Below are positions 11,951-22,392 of a DNA stretch of 64,000 nt, piece after piece. Positions within the stretch are counted from its first letter, which is position 1, and the number at the start of each line of letters is the position of its first letter. The notes below the pieces were generated by a model. The model worked only from the letters and a program-made list of their open reading frames with translations, was not told the origin of the DNA and made no database searches. The translations under genes were made by a program, and so were the position numbers. Origin of the DNA: Pascua guehoae (lineage: Eukaryota > Basidiomycota > Tremellomycetes > Trichosporonales > Trichosporonaceae); the NCBI GenBank assembly GCA_001600415.1, contig BCJX01000005.1, positions 1,792,008 to 1,856,007 of the forward strand, given 5' to 3'.

Positions 11951-12388
11951 CAGGTGCGTCCTGAAAGTCATGGGACTGCCACGTTCAGCTCGGGCTAAGT
12001 AGCTCGGGCCATAAAATGCGCATAGACCCTCTACCGACCAAACGATGGCACAGCAGGACCACACTGATGTTCGTGCTCGTTTTACCCTACATCTATTATA
12101 TAAAGGGAAGATGCTCGAGTTAAACCATGTGGAAGCTGCGTGGCCAGCTACTCGGCGGGGGGAAGGAGACTGAAGGGTTGGGTTGCGTGCATGTGTGTAT
12201 GTGTGGTAGGTGTGGGGCGGGGGGGGGGGGGGGGGGTGAAGGAGGAGACCTGAGAGCACAGGGAGGGAGTGTTCCCTAGCACCGTGCAAATTCTTTGTCT
12301 TTTTCTTCTGCACGGATCGGTTTCGTTTTCTGCATGTGCGTTCACCCAAGCTCAATGTGGCAGTCTCATGACTTTCCGGATGCACATG
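11951..12388. mobile_element. MITE-like element, copy 3 (438 bp)
   Basis: The best-preserved copy. CAGGTGCGTCCTGAAAGTC at the left faces GACTTTCCGGATGCACATG at the right, both flanked by TA, with about 50 bp of inverted similarity. The interior contains an 18-G run (12219-12236) and no credible protein. Confidence 0.75.
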
Positions 12389-12492
12389 TACATTGATCAA
12401 GGCGGGCACGAAATGGCCTTGATCTAGGGCCGACCCTGCTCAAGGCGCTGACCAGCAGCGTCTGTGCGGTAGCATCTGGTCCCTTTCTAATC

Positions 12493-13299
12493 TCAATAGC
12501 TGGCGGCCCAATCAATGTCGCGAGAGGGTTTGAGAATATTGTCCAACTTGGGCATACCCTGGTCAAACCTGCCTTGAAATGTCAGCATGCTCTACTCTTT
12601 ACACATTCTACGCGGCAAGCAGTCCATCCCGCCCACTCACAGAGGAAAACCGCCCGGCGCTCAGTCTGGTTGTATGCTCACCCACACCCGACCTTGGTGT
12701 TGGGCCCCCAGACCAAACTCGCGAAGTTGGCCTGGGATGCCATGGGCTCGTCCCAGCTGAAATCCTCTGGAACGTGTCAGCAAACACATGTCTGCTCCTT
12801 GCACGCCACGACGTACTACCCGATTGCCCGATGCCATTGATCACCCACCGCGTCTTGGCGACCCACTCGGCCACGGTGGTAAGTTCATTGGCGATCGTCT
12901 GGGTGGTTCTGCAGTGTCAGCCCTGAAGCCTCAGCCCTCCCCAGCACACCACCAAAGACCACACGGATATATAGCTCCCGTTCGCCCAACGTACATGGTG
13001 GCACCGCCTGTGTCGGGATACACCCAGGCCTGCGTGGCCGCGTACTTGTCCGCAAACCACTGGGCGTTCTCGGCCAGCCCGTCGTCCCAGTCCAATGTGG
13101 ACAGGCGGTATACCGTGCGCCACGCGTTGATTGTCGTCAGAATCGAGGTCGCCTCTGGACTACTGCCGTCGAGTGGTTGGGAACCGCGAGGTTACTGCCC
13201 ACGCTTGCCCAGAAGAGAGACCGACTCCGCTTGGGCGGCCGGCACACCAGGGACAGCTATCGCGAGGACGAGGATAACCGTGATGGACAAGTGGACCAT
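12493..13299 (-). CDS. CAP-superfamily paralogue 1, decaying or re-spliced
   Basis: Aligns along its length with the two CAP genes at 14605 and 16156. It has a signal peptide (MVHLSITVILVLAIAVPG), a dibasic GKR site, the CAP core INAWRTVYRLSTLDWDDGLA, GGAT, TIANELTTVAEWVAK, WGPNTKVGCG and the shared tail DIDWAASY. A model without stops exists: exons 13299-13196, 13162-12995, 12908-12820, 12766-12682 and 12568-12493 (173 residues), with intron phases like its paralogues plus a 33-nt intron spanning an in-frame TAA. Relative to them, the conserved VGCGW-AYN tryptophan is TGA (12678-12680). The model escapes this only by using GTGAGC at that very point as a splice donor, which deletes about 35 residues of the CAP C-terminal region. 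It may thus be a pseudogene or a shortened functional product. Confidence 0.6.
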
Positions 13300-14033
13300 T
13301 GTACGAGGCACAGTTCATGGAAGAGAGGGAGGACTTGAAGGTTCAGAAAATGACTGTGGTAAGATAGTTTGCTACCCATCGCGATCTGTACGCATCAATG
13401 CGATGCAGCTAACGCACACGAAAGAAATAGGCACAAGGGGCGAAAACCTGTGCCAAAGAGTGCTGGTGCCTGGCTCGTGGCACGGCAAGGAGGTGTGGCA
13501 GTGCCGATAACGTTGATAACACAATGCTGTACAGCCATGACATATGTGGCTCGGCAACAGCACTGCCCGCACAACATGAGCAGGATCGCTGCATTACTTT
13601 CTCAGTGCCACACAGCTTCAGTTAAGCCTCTTCTTCAACAGTGTCCCAAACGTCGTTGCCAGAATGAGAGTGGTGAAGGAGATGTGGACCATTGCGGTTG
13701 AGGGGAATGAGCTGAGATGACCATAGAGCATGTGCTTTTATCCCATTTGTGTCCTACTGCTCATCCCATCAAACTCGACACTCACGTAGATGATACACGA
13801 GAGGCTGCCCCGTCTCACTGCCCATGCCTGCGGACGGCAATTGAAAAAGGGCCGTGTTCCGAGCACGGCCCTACTTCGAGATGAAACATCCTGGACTGCG
13901 GGCCTGACGGCATGGAATCAGGCGGGTGGCGATTGTCCACCACACCTCCTGAACCTCTCCTTGGCCTCGTCAACCTCCCAACCATCATCAGACGCGTCTC
14001 CAACACTCAGGATACTCGTAGAGGGCCCAAAAA
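13300..14033. other. Intergenic, upstream of CAP paralogue 1
   Basis: No gene supported. A TATA-like GATAAAAGC on the minus strand lies at about 13735, some 440 bp from the start codon of paralogue 1, so its role is doubtful. Confidence 0.45.
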
Positions 14034-14138
14034 GGTCACGACGGGGATCGAACCCGCGATCTCCTGATAACGCTCGACATTCGGATGAGGAATGACGCAA
14101 GGTCGTAGTCAGACGCCGTACCATTTGGCCACGCAACC
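14034..14138 (-). tRNA. tRNA-Arg(ACG), intron-containing
   Basis: Reading minus: acceptor GGTTGCG/CGTGACC, D-arm GCCAAATGGTACGGC, anticodon loop CTACGA with ACG, a 34-nt intron after position 37 (14102-14069), anticodon stem TCTGA/TCAGG, and T-arm GCGGGTTCGATCCCCGT. All stems pair, allowing G-T wobbles. The same gene type begins at 63928. Confidence 0.92.
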
Positions 14139-14604
14139 TTGATGTTTGATGGCGAGCAGAGAGGGTCCGGTGGCGAGCTGGAGTTGGTGCCAGCCGGGAC
14201 GAAATGATTGCTGTGCTGCCAAGCGTTCCCGCGGCGATGCAGACGATAGGAAGATGGCTACACAGAGGGGATGTGTTCGAACCGGTGAGGACAGTGATTA
14301 CTGCCACGGTGTTCGACACATCTTCCAACAGCAACAGAGTGCGGGTGCTTGACTCGTGAAACACGGCTAATGGAAGAGGGCTATGTCGATAACGCAATGC
14401 TTTACAGGAACAGATCGACTCTCCAACGCTATCCGTTCGTGCACGTCCCACCGAGCTGCCCCTTCAATACCCACAACCCCAGCATGCTGCGTGGTGCATG
14501 CGGTATATATATTCCGTTCAGCTTATGGTCTTTGAGCTCCTATGTACAATAATAATGGCTATCAAGGCTACATCTGCTGCCAGTAAAAGTGGCCAACCAG
14601 GGAT
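14139..14604. other. Intergenic, no gene supported
   Basis: Between tRNA-Arg and the 3' end of CAP paralogue 2. A TATATATA stretch at about 14508 has no gene placed to use it. Confidence 0.45.
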
Positions 14605-15498
14605 TTAGTAGTCGGCGCCCCAGTCGAAGTCGGAGTTTGCAGGCATCACGGGGAGGCTTTTGAGCCACAAGTCGTGGTCATCGCGCGTGTATTTCTCTGG
14701 GGCACCTTTATTGAAAATGCCTATGGTCGTCAGTATCCTCTGCGTCTATATGTGTGTAGGTCTATGTCTCCCCTCTTGCCCTTGTGACCATAGAGGTCCA
14801 CCAACACTACGGTAAACTTACAATAGCGCACAGACTGCCTATCCCCTCGTAGTAACTCCACGCGTAGGCCATTTTGGTGTTTTTCCTCCAGGCCAAACTT
14901 GGATAACCAAACCCCAGCACCCCGTCAAGCTTGTTCAGGTCAAAATCCTCTGGAAAAACGTCAGCACTCTAGTTGCAATTGGAGGTTGTGCTACATTATG
15001 GCACACTTACTGCCTTCCCGACCCATTTGATTGATCAAGTCGAGTGTCTCCCCTAGCCAGTCTCTCGTGTCGGTCTCGTTGCTCGCCAAGGTCCTACAAT
15101 AGTCAGAAGGTGGAGAGATAAAAGTGTTGCACGAACCAGGCACTGCCTCCTTGTTCAGGGTAAATCCAATTCTCGGTCTTTGCAACTTCCCCGGCAATCC
15201 GCAAAGCTTCGGTCGCTAGGAAATTGCTCCACCGTATCTCTGGTACCCCAAGGTGGGATCGCCAATCGTTGGTCGTCTTGAGAATGGCCTTTGCAGCGTC
15301 GCTGTCCGTTTTCAGCAGACCCGAACCTGGAAGGTAAAAGTCGCGTTTTGAGACCGCGTCGTCAAGGCGCTCATGTGCTCCAGGTTGGGGAACCGGCCTC
15401 AGGTTGCCGTCGCCCTCGAGAACAGACTCGACCTGTGTGACAGGAATGGCAAGGACAGCCGTTGCGAGCACGAGGGTGGTGAAGGTAATGTGGACCAT
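14605..15498 (-). CDS. Secreted CAP-superfamily protein, paralogue 2
   Basis: Four exons (15498-15137, 15093-15011, 14949-14822, 14739-14605) give 235 residues. The signal peptide is MVHITFTTLVLATAVLA; a dibasic SKR near residue 53 suggests Kex2-type propeptide removal. The CAP (SCP/TAPS) fold is indicated by ILKTTNDWRSHLGVPEIRW (helix 1), LATEALRIAGEV and GGSAW. The position of the canonical CAP histidine (in HNxxR) is Thr-Asn here. The aligned VGCG block is MAYAW, so the usual cysteine is lost. The C-terminal tail FDWGADY is shared with both neighbours. It forms a head-to-tail array with 16156 and 12493, with conserved intron phases 2 and 1; exon 2 is 83 nt in both intact copies. Probably an extracellular protein; the ligand is unknown. 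Confidence 0.72.
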
Positions 15499-16155
15499 GT
15501 GGGTGCGGGGGAGGGGGGATTGTTGTTGGGAGAGTGGAGGCCGTGGAGGAGAATGGAATGGGATGGAATGAAAAGGAGTGGGGGCGAGACGCTCCTCATC
15601 ACGGCTTTTTAAGTCATCTTCCAACACAGTAACTCGCCCATGTTGTACGTTGAACAAGCACCGGAAAGTGCTCATACAAAGTGTGAATCCATTCAGCAGG
15701 CGTGCCTGGCCCGCAGGGGTTGAAACTCACCACCAGGGGATGAAAAATGCCTAGCCAAAAGTTACTACACAGGTCGACTTGACAGCACAGAATCTCAGCC
15801 AATGCTGTGCACCGAGGCACTACATGCAACTCAGTGCATGCAAACCTATGTGGGAGAGGCGGTGGCGCTGCAGAAAGAAAGATAGCTGTATTGCTGTGTA
15901 CGAACGAACCCGTTGATATGTTGCTGTGCCTGTGACAGCATTGCTTTGACTAGGGCACGAACCCACCCAAATGAACAGAACACGGCTAGATTACAGCGAA
16001 TTCGCGCCGCCAGTCAAGTCCTTTTCTGCAGTATCGACTTGAACAGACATACTGTACATGCATGTTGGGGTTCCGTCTACGCCCATCTATCGTGTCTATG
16101 ATCCAGGAAACAACTTCCCTCCCCCCCCCTCCGTAAACGGTGGACAGCTCGCGGC
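15499..16155. other. Intergenic, CAP paralogue 2 promoter
   Basis: 5' flank of the gene at 15498, with a CT/GA-rich leader (15499-15580). No gene supported. Confidence 0.5.
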
Positions 16156-16959
16156 TTAATAATTGGCCTCCCAGTCAATGTTTGGAGATAGCGTTAGGCT
16201 CCCGACGTTACTCTCCCAGTCATTGTCCTTTGTCGCGAACTGTGGGAGACCCTTATCGAAAGCGCCTATTGCTGTCAGCAATGCATGCCGGGTCGCTTGA
16301 GAACAAAGTCCAGACCCACAGTAGGCAGAAGCTATTCTTGCCTGTCGATTGTAGGCCCACCCGCAGCCCACTTTGGTGTTTGACTTCCATAGCAAAGATA
16401 GGAAGTATTCGTTTGACCCCCTGGCCTGGTTGAAGGTGTCTGGGTTCGTCAGGAGCTTTTGTGGTTGGAACACTTGGACATTACACTTACAACCGTTATG
16501 GGCGATTTTATTGGTTACGGCACGTACTTTTGCCACCCAGTCCGCCTCCTCGTTGGCGTCTTCCTGCAATGCTCTGTAAATCGTTAGCCTTGGCCAAGTA
16601 TACTGTACCCACGCAAAACCGCCTCCAAACTCGGGGCGACGAAACTTCTTGGTAACCGTCATTGTCATTGCAAACGTTTTGGCATTTTCGGCCAGCTTGT
16701 TGTCCCATGCTAATTGTTGCACGTTGAACTCGGCTCGCCATGCGTTGATTGTCTTTAGCATGGCATTGGCCATTCCGCTGCCGGCATAGATGGCCGCCGT
16801 CCCGGGTCCATATTCGTCGCGCTGTGAGAGGGAATCGGCTCCAGTGTCGGCACTGTCACGTGCGCCAAGCAGAGCTGCGGACCCGTATGGGTTGTGCTGA
16901 ACAGGCACCGCCAAGGCTCCTGTTGCGAGCACGACGGCGAGGAAGGAGATGAGGACCAT
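16156..16959 (-). CDS. Secreted CAP-superfamily protein, paralogue 3
   Basis: Best-preserved member of the array, 237 residues from three exons (16959-16613, 16573-16491, 16439-16156). The frame is also open through both introns, but retaining them would break alignment with the paralogues. I start at 16959 because MVLISFLAVVLATGALAVPV is a signal peptide, whereas the open frame upstream is not. CAP features: MLKTINAWRAEFNVQQLAWD, LAENAKTFA, GGGFA, then LLWKSNTKVGCGWAYN followed by ASAYC, matching the CAP strand carrying the disulphide cysteine. The canonical His of HNxxR is Ile (INAWR), so the metal-binding CAP cavity is probably incomplete. The tail DIDWEANY type (NIDWEANY) is shared with its neighbours. 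Likely a secreted PR-1-like protein; role unknown. Confidence 0.75.
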   Translation of the reverse strand: MVLISFLAVVLATGALAVPVQHNPYGSAALLGARDSADTGADSLSQRDEYGPGTAAIYAGSGMANAMLKTINAWRAEFNVQQLAWDNKLAENAKTFAMTMTVTKKFRRPEFGGGFAWVQYTWPRLTIYRALQEDANEEADWVAKVRAVTNKIAHNGCKCNVQVFQPQKLLTNPDTFNQARGSNEYFLSLLWKSNTKVGCGWAYNRQARIASAYCGSGLCSQATRHALLTAIGAFDKGLPQFATKDNDWESNVGSLTLSPNIDWEANY

Positions 16960-18071
16960 GGCCGTTGGAGAGATTGATGGGAGTGAGTGAGTGATGGAGG
17001 GTTGAGAATCGAAAGCAGTGGGGGAAGATTGTAGTACATGGTCCTCAGCAACGATTCTTATGCATTCACTCGCGTGAAGCGACCGCTCCCTGGTCGCAAC
17101 GTGCAACGTGTAACATGGAGGGATGAGGCGGTGGTTGTGCCTGTGCCGAACGAGGCAATGTCATGGCACCGCTGTGCAGGTACTGCGAGGCATGGGACAG
17201 AAGTCAATTGACATCCCATCCATCATCACACACCGCTGCATCGCATCCTTGGACATCCTGACTACCAGCTACCAGCTTATCAGGTGATTATATCATGTTG
17301 TACATGCGCACCGGCGTACTGGTGTACAGTAGAACAAACATAGATGCCTACAATGGGAACCAAGCAGTGGGCATCTCCACCATCTGGATCTGCACCGTAC
17401 TGTACGAGATGAAACGCAAGGGACAGGCCCATATCACGTCATGCTGCGCTTAGAATTTCACAACTTAGAGTTTCACAACCGGCTGGCATGCACAGCTGTG
17501 CACATCGTGCTGCCATCATGTGGAGCCGCACCTGTGCATCGCCCCCGAAACGTTCCTGCTGTTGACGTTAAAATCATGCCTAAGTGTGAAACGAGAGCGG
17601 GGAGCGGAGTGCTGTGCTCGTGTTGGGTAGGAGCCTTGGGGAAAGATTCTGCGGCTGCTGAGCTACGATTGGGCTCGCGAGCTCCTGCCAGCCATGTCCG
17701 TCCAGTGTACTCGCTGAGCGTAGATGGAATGCTTAGAGCTCTTCGAAGAGCTGGTGACCGTCTCGAGCTCATCACTGCCAGCATCCCACCACGGGCAGAG
17801 ATGCTCATATTTCTTGGGGCGAGATGTCATTATCTCGGCCCCAGAGCACAACCATCATGCCCCAACAGACGTCGAGGGGCGCACGAACCCCCCAACTGTC
17901 CAACCGTGCACCTGGGAATGGAAAGAGTTCTACCAAACAAGCAAGGTGCTCGCTGTGGCGCAATGGCCGTTTCAGGGACGACCGAAACAGACCCAAGCCA
18001 CGAGCCAAGTCTCCCACTCGTCCAGACTCGACGTTGGGCCTCTTCATCTCCAACATCCAAAAACGGGCGCT
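16960..18071. other. Intergenic, no gene supported
   Basis: CAP paralogue 3 promoter followed by non-coding sequence. A long plus-strand open frame (17441-18118) runs into the minus-strand tRNA-Glu and has no domain, so it is not accepted. Confidence 0.5.
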
Positions 18072-18167
18072 TCTCCGCCAGGGAGTCGAACCCTGCTCTA
18101 TCGCGATCTTTCTATTGAAAGGCTCTCTCTTGAGAGGCGATTATACTAACCGATATACTAGCGAAGA
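18072..18167 (-). tRNA. tRNA-Glu(CTC), intron-containing, copy A
   Basis: Acceptor TCTTCGC/GCGGAGA, anticodon stem ATCGC/GCGAT, loop CTCTCA with CTC, an intron of about 25 nt, and T-arm CAGGGTTCGACTCCCTG. Identical over all 96 bp, intron included, to 35483-35578. Confidence 0.92.
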
Positions 18168-18545
18168 TGTTGATGGTGAGGTAAGCCATTCAAGTGGCAC
18201 CGCCACACGGAATGATCGTCTCGGAGACTGTTTTGCCGGCCTTGCCACCTAGAGACTCTCCAGTCTCTGTCGAATTCAGACAGGGAGTCGGAGCTTGTGG
18301 AGTCGACGATGGAGAGTAACTGGGGACAGTAGGGGAGGAAATGAGGACAAAGAACGAGGAGAACGAATGTCCTGCACGATCTACGCAGTGTGGTGCAGCT
18401 GATATCGGCCATTCGACGTGCATGGCACTCAAGGTCAACCCTCCATCGCTCCACTGTCAATTTCACGCAACGCCATCTCAACAGTTTGTCTCCCCCTTCC
18501 AAGACCAGCGGTTCGTGACACCACCCACTCCAAAGGGCCAAAAGA
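18168..18545. other. Spacer between tRNA-Glu and tRNA-Phe
   Basis: No gene supported. Confidence 0.5.
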
Positions 18546-18630
18546 TGGAGTGAGGGCGGATCGAACGCCCGACCGTACGAATGAGAAGCTGAACTTCAGT
18601 CGTACGCTCTCCCAACTGAGCTATCCCTCC
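18546..18630 (-). tRNA. tRNA-Phe(GAA), intron-containing, copy A
   Basis: GGAGGGATAGCTCAGTTGGG 5' half, loop CTGAAG with GAA, a short intron, and T-arm CGGGCGTTCGATCCGCCCT type. The acceptor pairs except for a G5-A68 mismatch that also occurs in the copy at 34863. Confidence 0.9.
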
Positions 18631-18671
18631 AGTCTACATCGTAAGGGAGTCGAACCCCTGCCGCGTCTATT

Positions 18672-18709
18672 GACGACATGGGTTGGCCGTCAGGCCAAGC
18701 CATGTCGTC
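18672..18709. repeat. Strong hairpin (near-perfect inverted repeat)
   Basis: GACGACATGG and CCATGTCGTC form a 10-bp stem. Inside it, after a G/G mismatch, TTGGCC and GGCCAA extend the stem by 6 bp around a GTCA loop. A tRNA-like B-box (GGTTCGACTCC, minus strand) lies next to it at about 18648, but no full cloverleaf can be folded. Confidence 0.8.
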
Positions 18710-19336
18710 CATAATCAGGTAATTAATTATAAGGGGGGAGTATTTGAATTTTGGTAGCGATGACGCCTCGTCTGATGTTGACGAGGAAGCTTCCGATGGC
18801 AACGACGCACGATACCGTTTCACCAACGATGTATGTGATAGCGAAGACTGGGGTTTGGATGACGCCGGCGGGGATTTGTTTTGGGACGGTAGAGAATGGA
18901 AGAATGGGCACGATGGTAGTTTCAAAGTATGAGATTATCGGCGTGAGACATAGGCTTCCTCTTCTTGCCCTCATCTTCACAGGTTGTGTGCTTATTGCGG
19001 TACATGTTCGGTCTCATCTTGCCCTCATCTTCACAGGTTGTGTGCTTATTGCGGTACATGTTCGGTCTCATCTCTCAAGTCGCAAACTACTGGTATTGTT
19101 AGTTGAAACCTCGGAATCGATCTGTTAGCGGTCGGCCTATTAGCTCTGCCTTTGACGCCTGACTCCTGTCTTCTGAATTCCACTTCCTTGCATTTCCTTA
19201 AACTTATAAACTATTCTTTGCTAATTGATATAACGTGGTAGACTTGGCACCACCATGAGTACCATGGGATCGTATCTCGGGTGCCAAGCGTACAGAATGT
19301 CCATACACCGCGCGGTGGTACTTCCTTAGGACGCTA
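18710..19336. other. Intergenic with tandem duplication
   Basis: 3' flank of the sialidase-like gene. Apart from the 54-bp duplication at 18964-19071 nothing is supported. Confidence 0.5.
18964..19071. repeat. 54-bp tandem duplication
   Basis: Two identical head-to-tail copies, 18964-19017 and 19018-19071, starting CTTGCCCTCATCTTCACAGG. Perfect identity implies a recent event or an assembly artefact. Confidence 0.95.
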
Positions 19337-21496
19337 TCACAGCTTGATTGTGACCTTGTGGTCGTCGTTCTTGGCGAAGTCGTTGGGAACAGTGACCCAG
19401 GCGCCGTCGACAAACGCGAGCACGAGACCGCTGTTGCGGTTCGCAAGCTTGTATCCGCACGCGTCGTTGAGCGAAGTCTTCTGAGCCGCCTCGACATCGG
19501 CCTTTGACGAACCGGGATCCAGCGCCTTGGGGGTGTTACCGCCAATGGGGATAAAGTACCACTGGTCGCTGCCGCCCGGCGAGCCGTTGCCACCGTTGCC
19601 ACTGGGGTCGTAGTCGGGAAGTGCACCGCCGAGCGTCGCGGCCGCGCCCCACGCGCGCTTTGCGGCGGGCGTGTCCCCAGAGACCTGAAGATACTGCCCA
19701 TCGCTGTTCTTGAGACGGTAGAGACCGCTGGTGCTCGACTTTTCGTACGTATCCATGAGAGCCTCGAATGTCCACGTGTCGGACCTGCCTTTCGCGCCCT
19801 TCCCCAGCTCGAGCGGCGTGCATCCGATGGAGATGTGGTACGGCGTCGACGCCGCGATGGGCGTCCCACAACAGTCCTTGATCACTGCGTCGTGGCTGTA
19901 CGACGTCTGGCCTTCAGTGGGCGGGATCGCAGTCATGACGTCAACAGCCCCGTACAGGTCGGTGATGGCGCTAAACGTCCTCGCGCCGATATTCTGGTTG
20001 GTGAGACTGCCCGTGTCCAGGGTCGATTTGTATGCCGCGTGCTGCAGGACGATGGCGGGCTGCTTGCCAACGGGCACCCAGTCGTTGGGGGAACCCAGGT
20101 CGGCATTCTCGTATACGTATTGGTCATACCCGACGGCAAGGTACTTGCCCGACTGGACGCTGTACTGGAACGCAGACTCGATGATGGTGCTGGGTTGGAC
20201 GTAGAGGCGGTGCGTGGTGGGGTCTTTGAAGACAGTCCATGCCTTGGAGGGGCTGAACATAGTCGTGGCACCATATTTATCGGTCGAGTTGACGGTGATC
20301 TTGCCATTGGTAAGGCCCACAGTGATGGTGCGGTCAAGGGCGGGGTCATGGTACGATACGTCCCCGACAGACTCGCCGTTGTCCTGGTGCACGATGGTGT
20401 TGTTGCTCATAGTGGCGACATACGTGGTGCCACTGGGGTCGGCGAATGAAAACGAACCGTTCTTGGCAAACGGCGTCGAGCGGAAATCGACAGTACTGCC
20501 ATCCGCGCCTTTTCCAGTGTAGGTAAGCAGGTCGATCTTGGGGTCGTACGTGACATTCAGACCCAGGGGCTCGCCGACAAATCCATCATAGCCACCAATT
20601 CCCGGTTGGTCCCACCTGCCATTCGCGTACTTGCGCCACGTCGAGGGGGCGAGGCCGCCAGAGAGGGGTGCGCGTGCGAGAGTAAAGTACTGGGCAAGCG
20701 TCGCGTCGCCGACCTTGTTGCGGAACTGATGATTGTACAGCACGTATGCATAGCCAGTGATGTAGTCGGGGAAGAAGCGCGTGCCCGACAGACCCCACGA
20801 GTAGGTCTGGTTTGGGAACAGCTCGGGGGTGATGGTCTGCTGGGGCTGGAACTCGTCGGTGGCGATCTGGTCAACAAGTTCCCACGTCTTGCCCTCGTCG
20901 GCCGAGCTGGCAAGCATGACGCGGTTGTTGTGCCGGCCCGTCTTGATGCGGTCGTTCTGGGACTGCTCGGCCACCCAGGGGTTGAACTGGTACTCGTCGT
21001 TGACGACGCCGTACCACGTCTTTGTCGCCGGGTCGGTCCAGATCCCGATCACGTCGCAGTGGTCGTCCTGGTAAAGACTCGGCATGGGGTTGTTGGCACG
21101 CTTGTCCAGCTGGTAGCATAACGTCCCGGGCTTGTTCCAGTATGAGTCGTATGTCACATTCTCGACTGCCGGGTAGTTGTGCGTCAAGGCGCCAAAGTCG
21201 TCGTCCGTGAATGTCCTCGTGTACGACCCGCCGTCGTCAGTGGAGCCGTAGTTTGCCACCGAGGTGATCCAGTGGAAACGGCCATCGACGCCCATAAAGG
21301 CCGAGCCAGCAATGTCCGCCGTGAGCTTGCGCGAGAAATTCCATGTGGCTTGGAGAGGGTACGAAGGGAACAATTCGCCCGGCGCCGCCGCCACAACCGG
21401 GATGGCGTTGAGCACCGCAGTGGCCGCCACCGCGGTCCGCGTTCGAAGACTTGCGAGTCAGCGTCTTCCAAGCGGCGAAGAGACCTACTTCTTCAT
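19337..21496 (-). CDS. Secreted sialidase-like (BNR/Asp-box) protein, ricin-like C-terminus
   Basis: Two exons: an 8-nt first exon (21496-21489), a 39-nt intron, and 21449-19337; 706 residues. The tiny exon supplies MKN and completes a good signal peptide (MKNLRTRTAVAATAVLNAIP). The first 450 or so residues look like a beta-propeller: ADEGKTW near residue 185 fits the Asp-box S-x-D-x-G-x-T-W, and a DDGGSYTRTF repeat precedes it. The C-terminal third (YRLKNSDGQYLQVSG and YKLANRNSGLVLAFVDGAW) resembles beta-trefoil ricin-type lectin repeats. Several N-glycosylation sequons fit secretion. Likely role: binding or cutting sugar-decorated polymers outside the cell; the exact activity is not determinable here. 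It lies 0.9 kb from the divergent GH29 fucosidase, suggesting shared regulation. Confidence 0.72.
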
Positions 21497-22392
21497 GACT
21501 TGCAAGTATTAGTGGGGTTAGCGATCAAGTGGCCACTGTGAGAGCCAAGTTGCCTTGGAGAGCTGCAACGAGAAAGACCTCTCTTAAGTACCAAAGTCCA
21601 CGAAGAGTGAGCGCGTGAAAGGACCTCTGTTCCCCCACCAGCTCTCGCCGGCAAGTTGCAAGTTGTTTACTTCATGGTTTACCCCAAGAACAGAGGAGAC
21701 GCCCCCGATGGAAGACGTGACACCAGCTGATCGTGTTTGGATCCCGCATGTCGCGACGTGTTTGGCGTTCAAGGTCGGTATGGAACGTCATACAACGTTA
21801 TATGACGCGTCTTGAACTAGTAGTTCGGAAACAGCTGTGAATGTTCTGCGAGTACGCGAGCACGGCCCGAATACGGGCCGGCAATAGTGCCGGATGTAGC
21901 GTCTGTAGGAGAGATCTTCTTGATTTAGCTTTGCCAAGTCGCGCGCGCGTCGGTTTAGTCGCCGTTTGTCAATGTTGACGTTCTGTGAGCAAAGACAGAT
22001 TCGGCGAGAGCTCCATGTGGGCATCAATGCGTCGTTGTTGCCTCGGGGCCACAGGAGGCCCCGCATGCCCCACACCGGATGTTCTCACGTCTTGGCCGCG
22101 TTCAACATCCGCTCCACATTCCGTTGTGAGATTATTCCTGGGATCCTGCGAGGCGGGCACTCACCCGTGCACGCCGTCCGCACATATTGTTAACATCGTT
22201 TCAGCCATTGGTGCACGCTAGTGCGCGTGGTGGAATGCACCGCGTGCCGCCTATCCCACTCAGTCTTTACAGTATCCTTGGACATCCACACAATATCCGC
22301 ACTGCCTGCCACTGAGCCGTCATTACATAGCGTTCACGCCAGGTAAAGTTGGTTCCGGAAACCAAGCCAGGCAACATCACAGGACTACTGCA
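21497..22392. promoter_or_regulatory. Divergent intergenic region, sialidase-like / fucosidase
   Basis: 896 bp between two divergently transcribed genes of the presumed glycan block, so it must contain both promoters. No clear TATA box or palindromic activator site stands out by eye. Confidence 0.5.

Noticed and set aside
17940..17990. Possible tRNA-Asn A-box (TGGCGCAATGG)
   Set aside because: No B-box or cloverleaf partner downstream.
17441..18118. 225-residue plus-strand frame
   Set aside because: Runs through a tRNA-Glu gene on the other strand and shows no protein features.
18640..18720. Additional tRNA gene next to tRNA-Phe
   Set aside because: A B-box is present but acceptor and anticodon arms cannot be folded; reported as a hairpin only.
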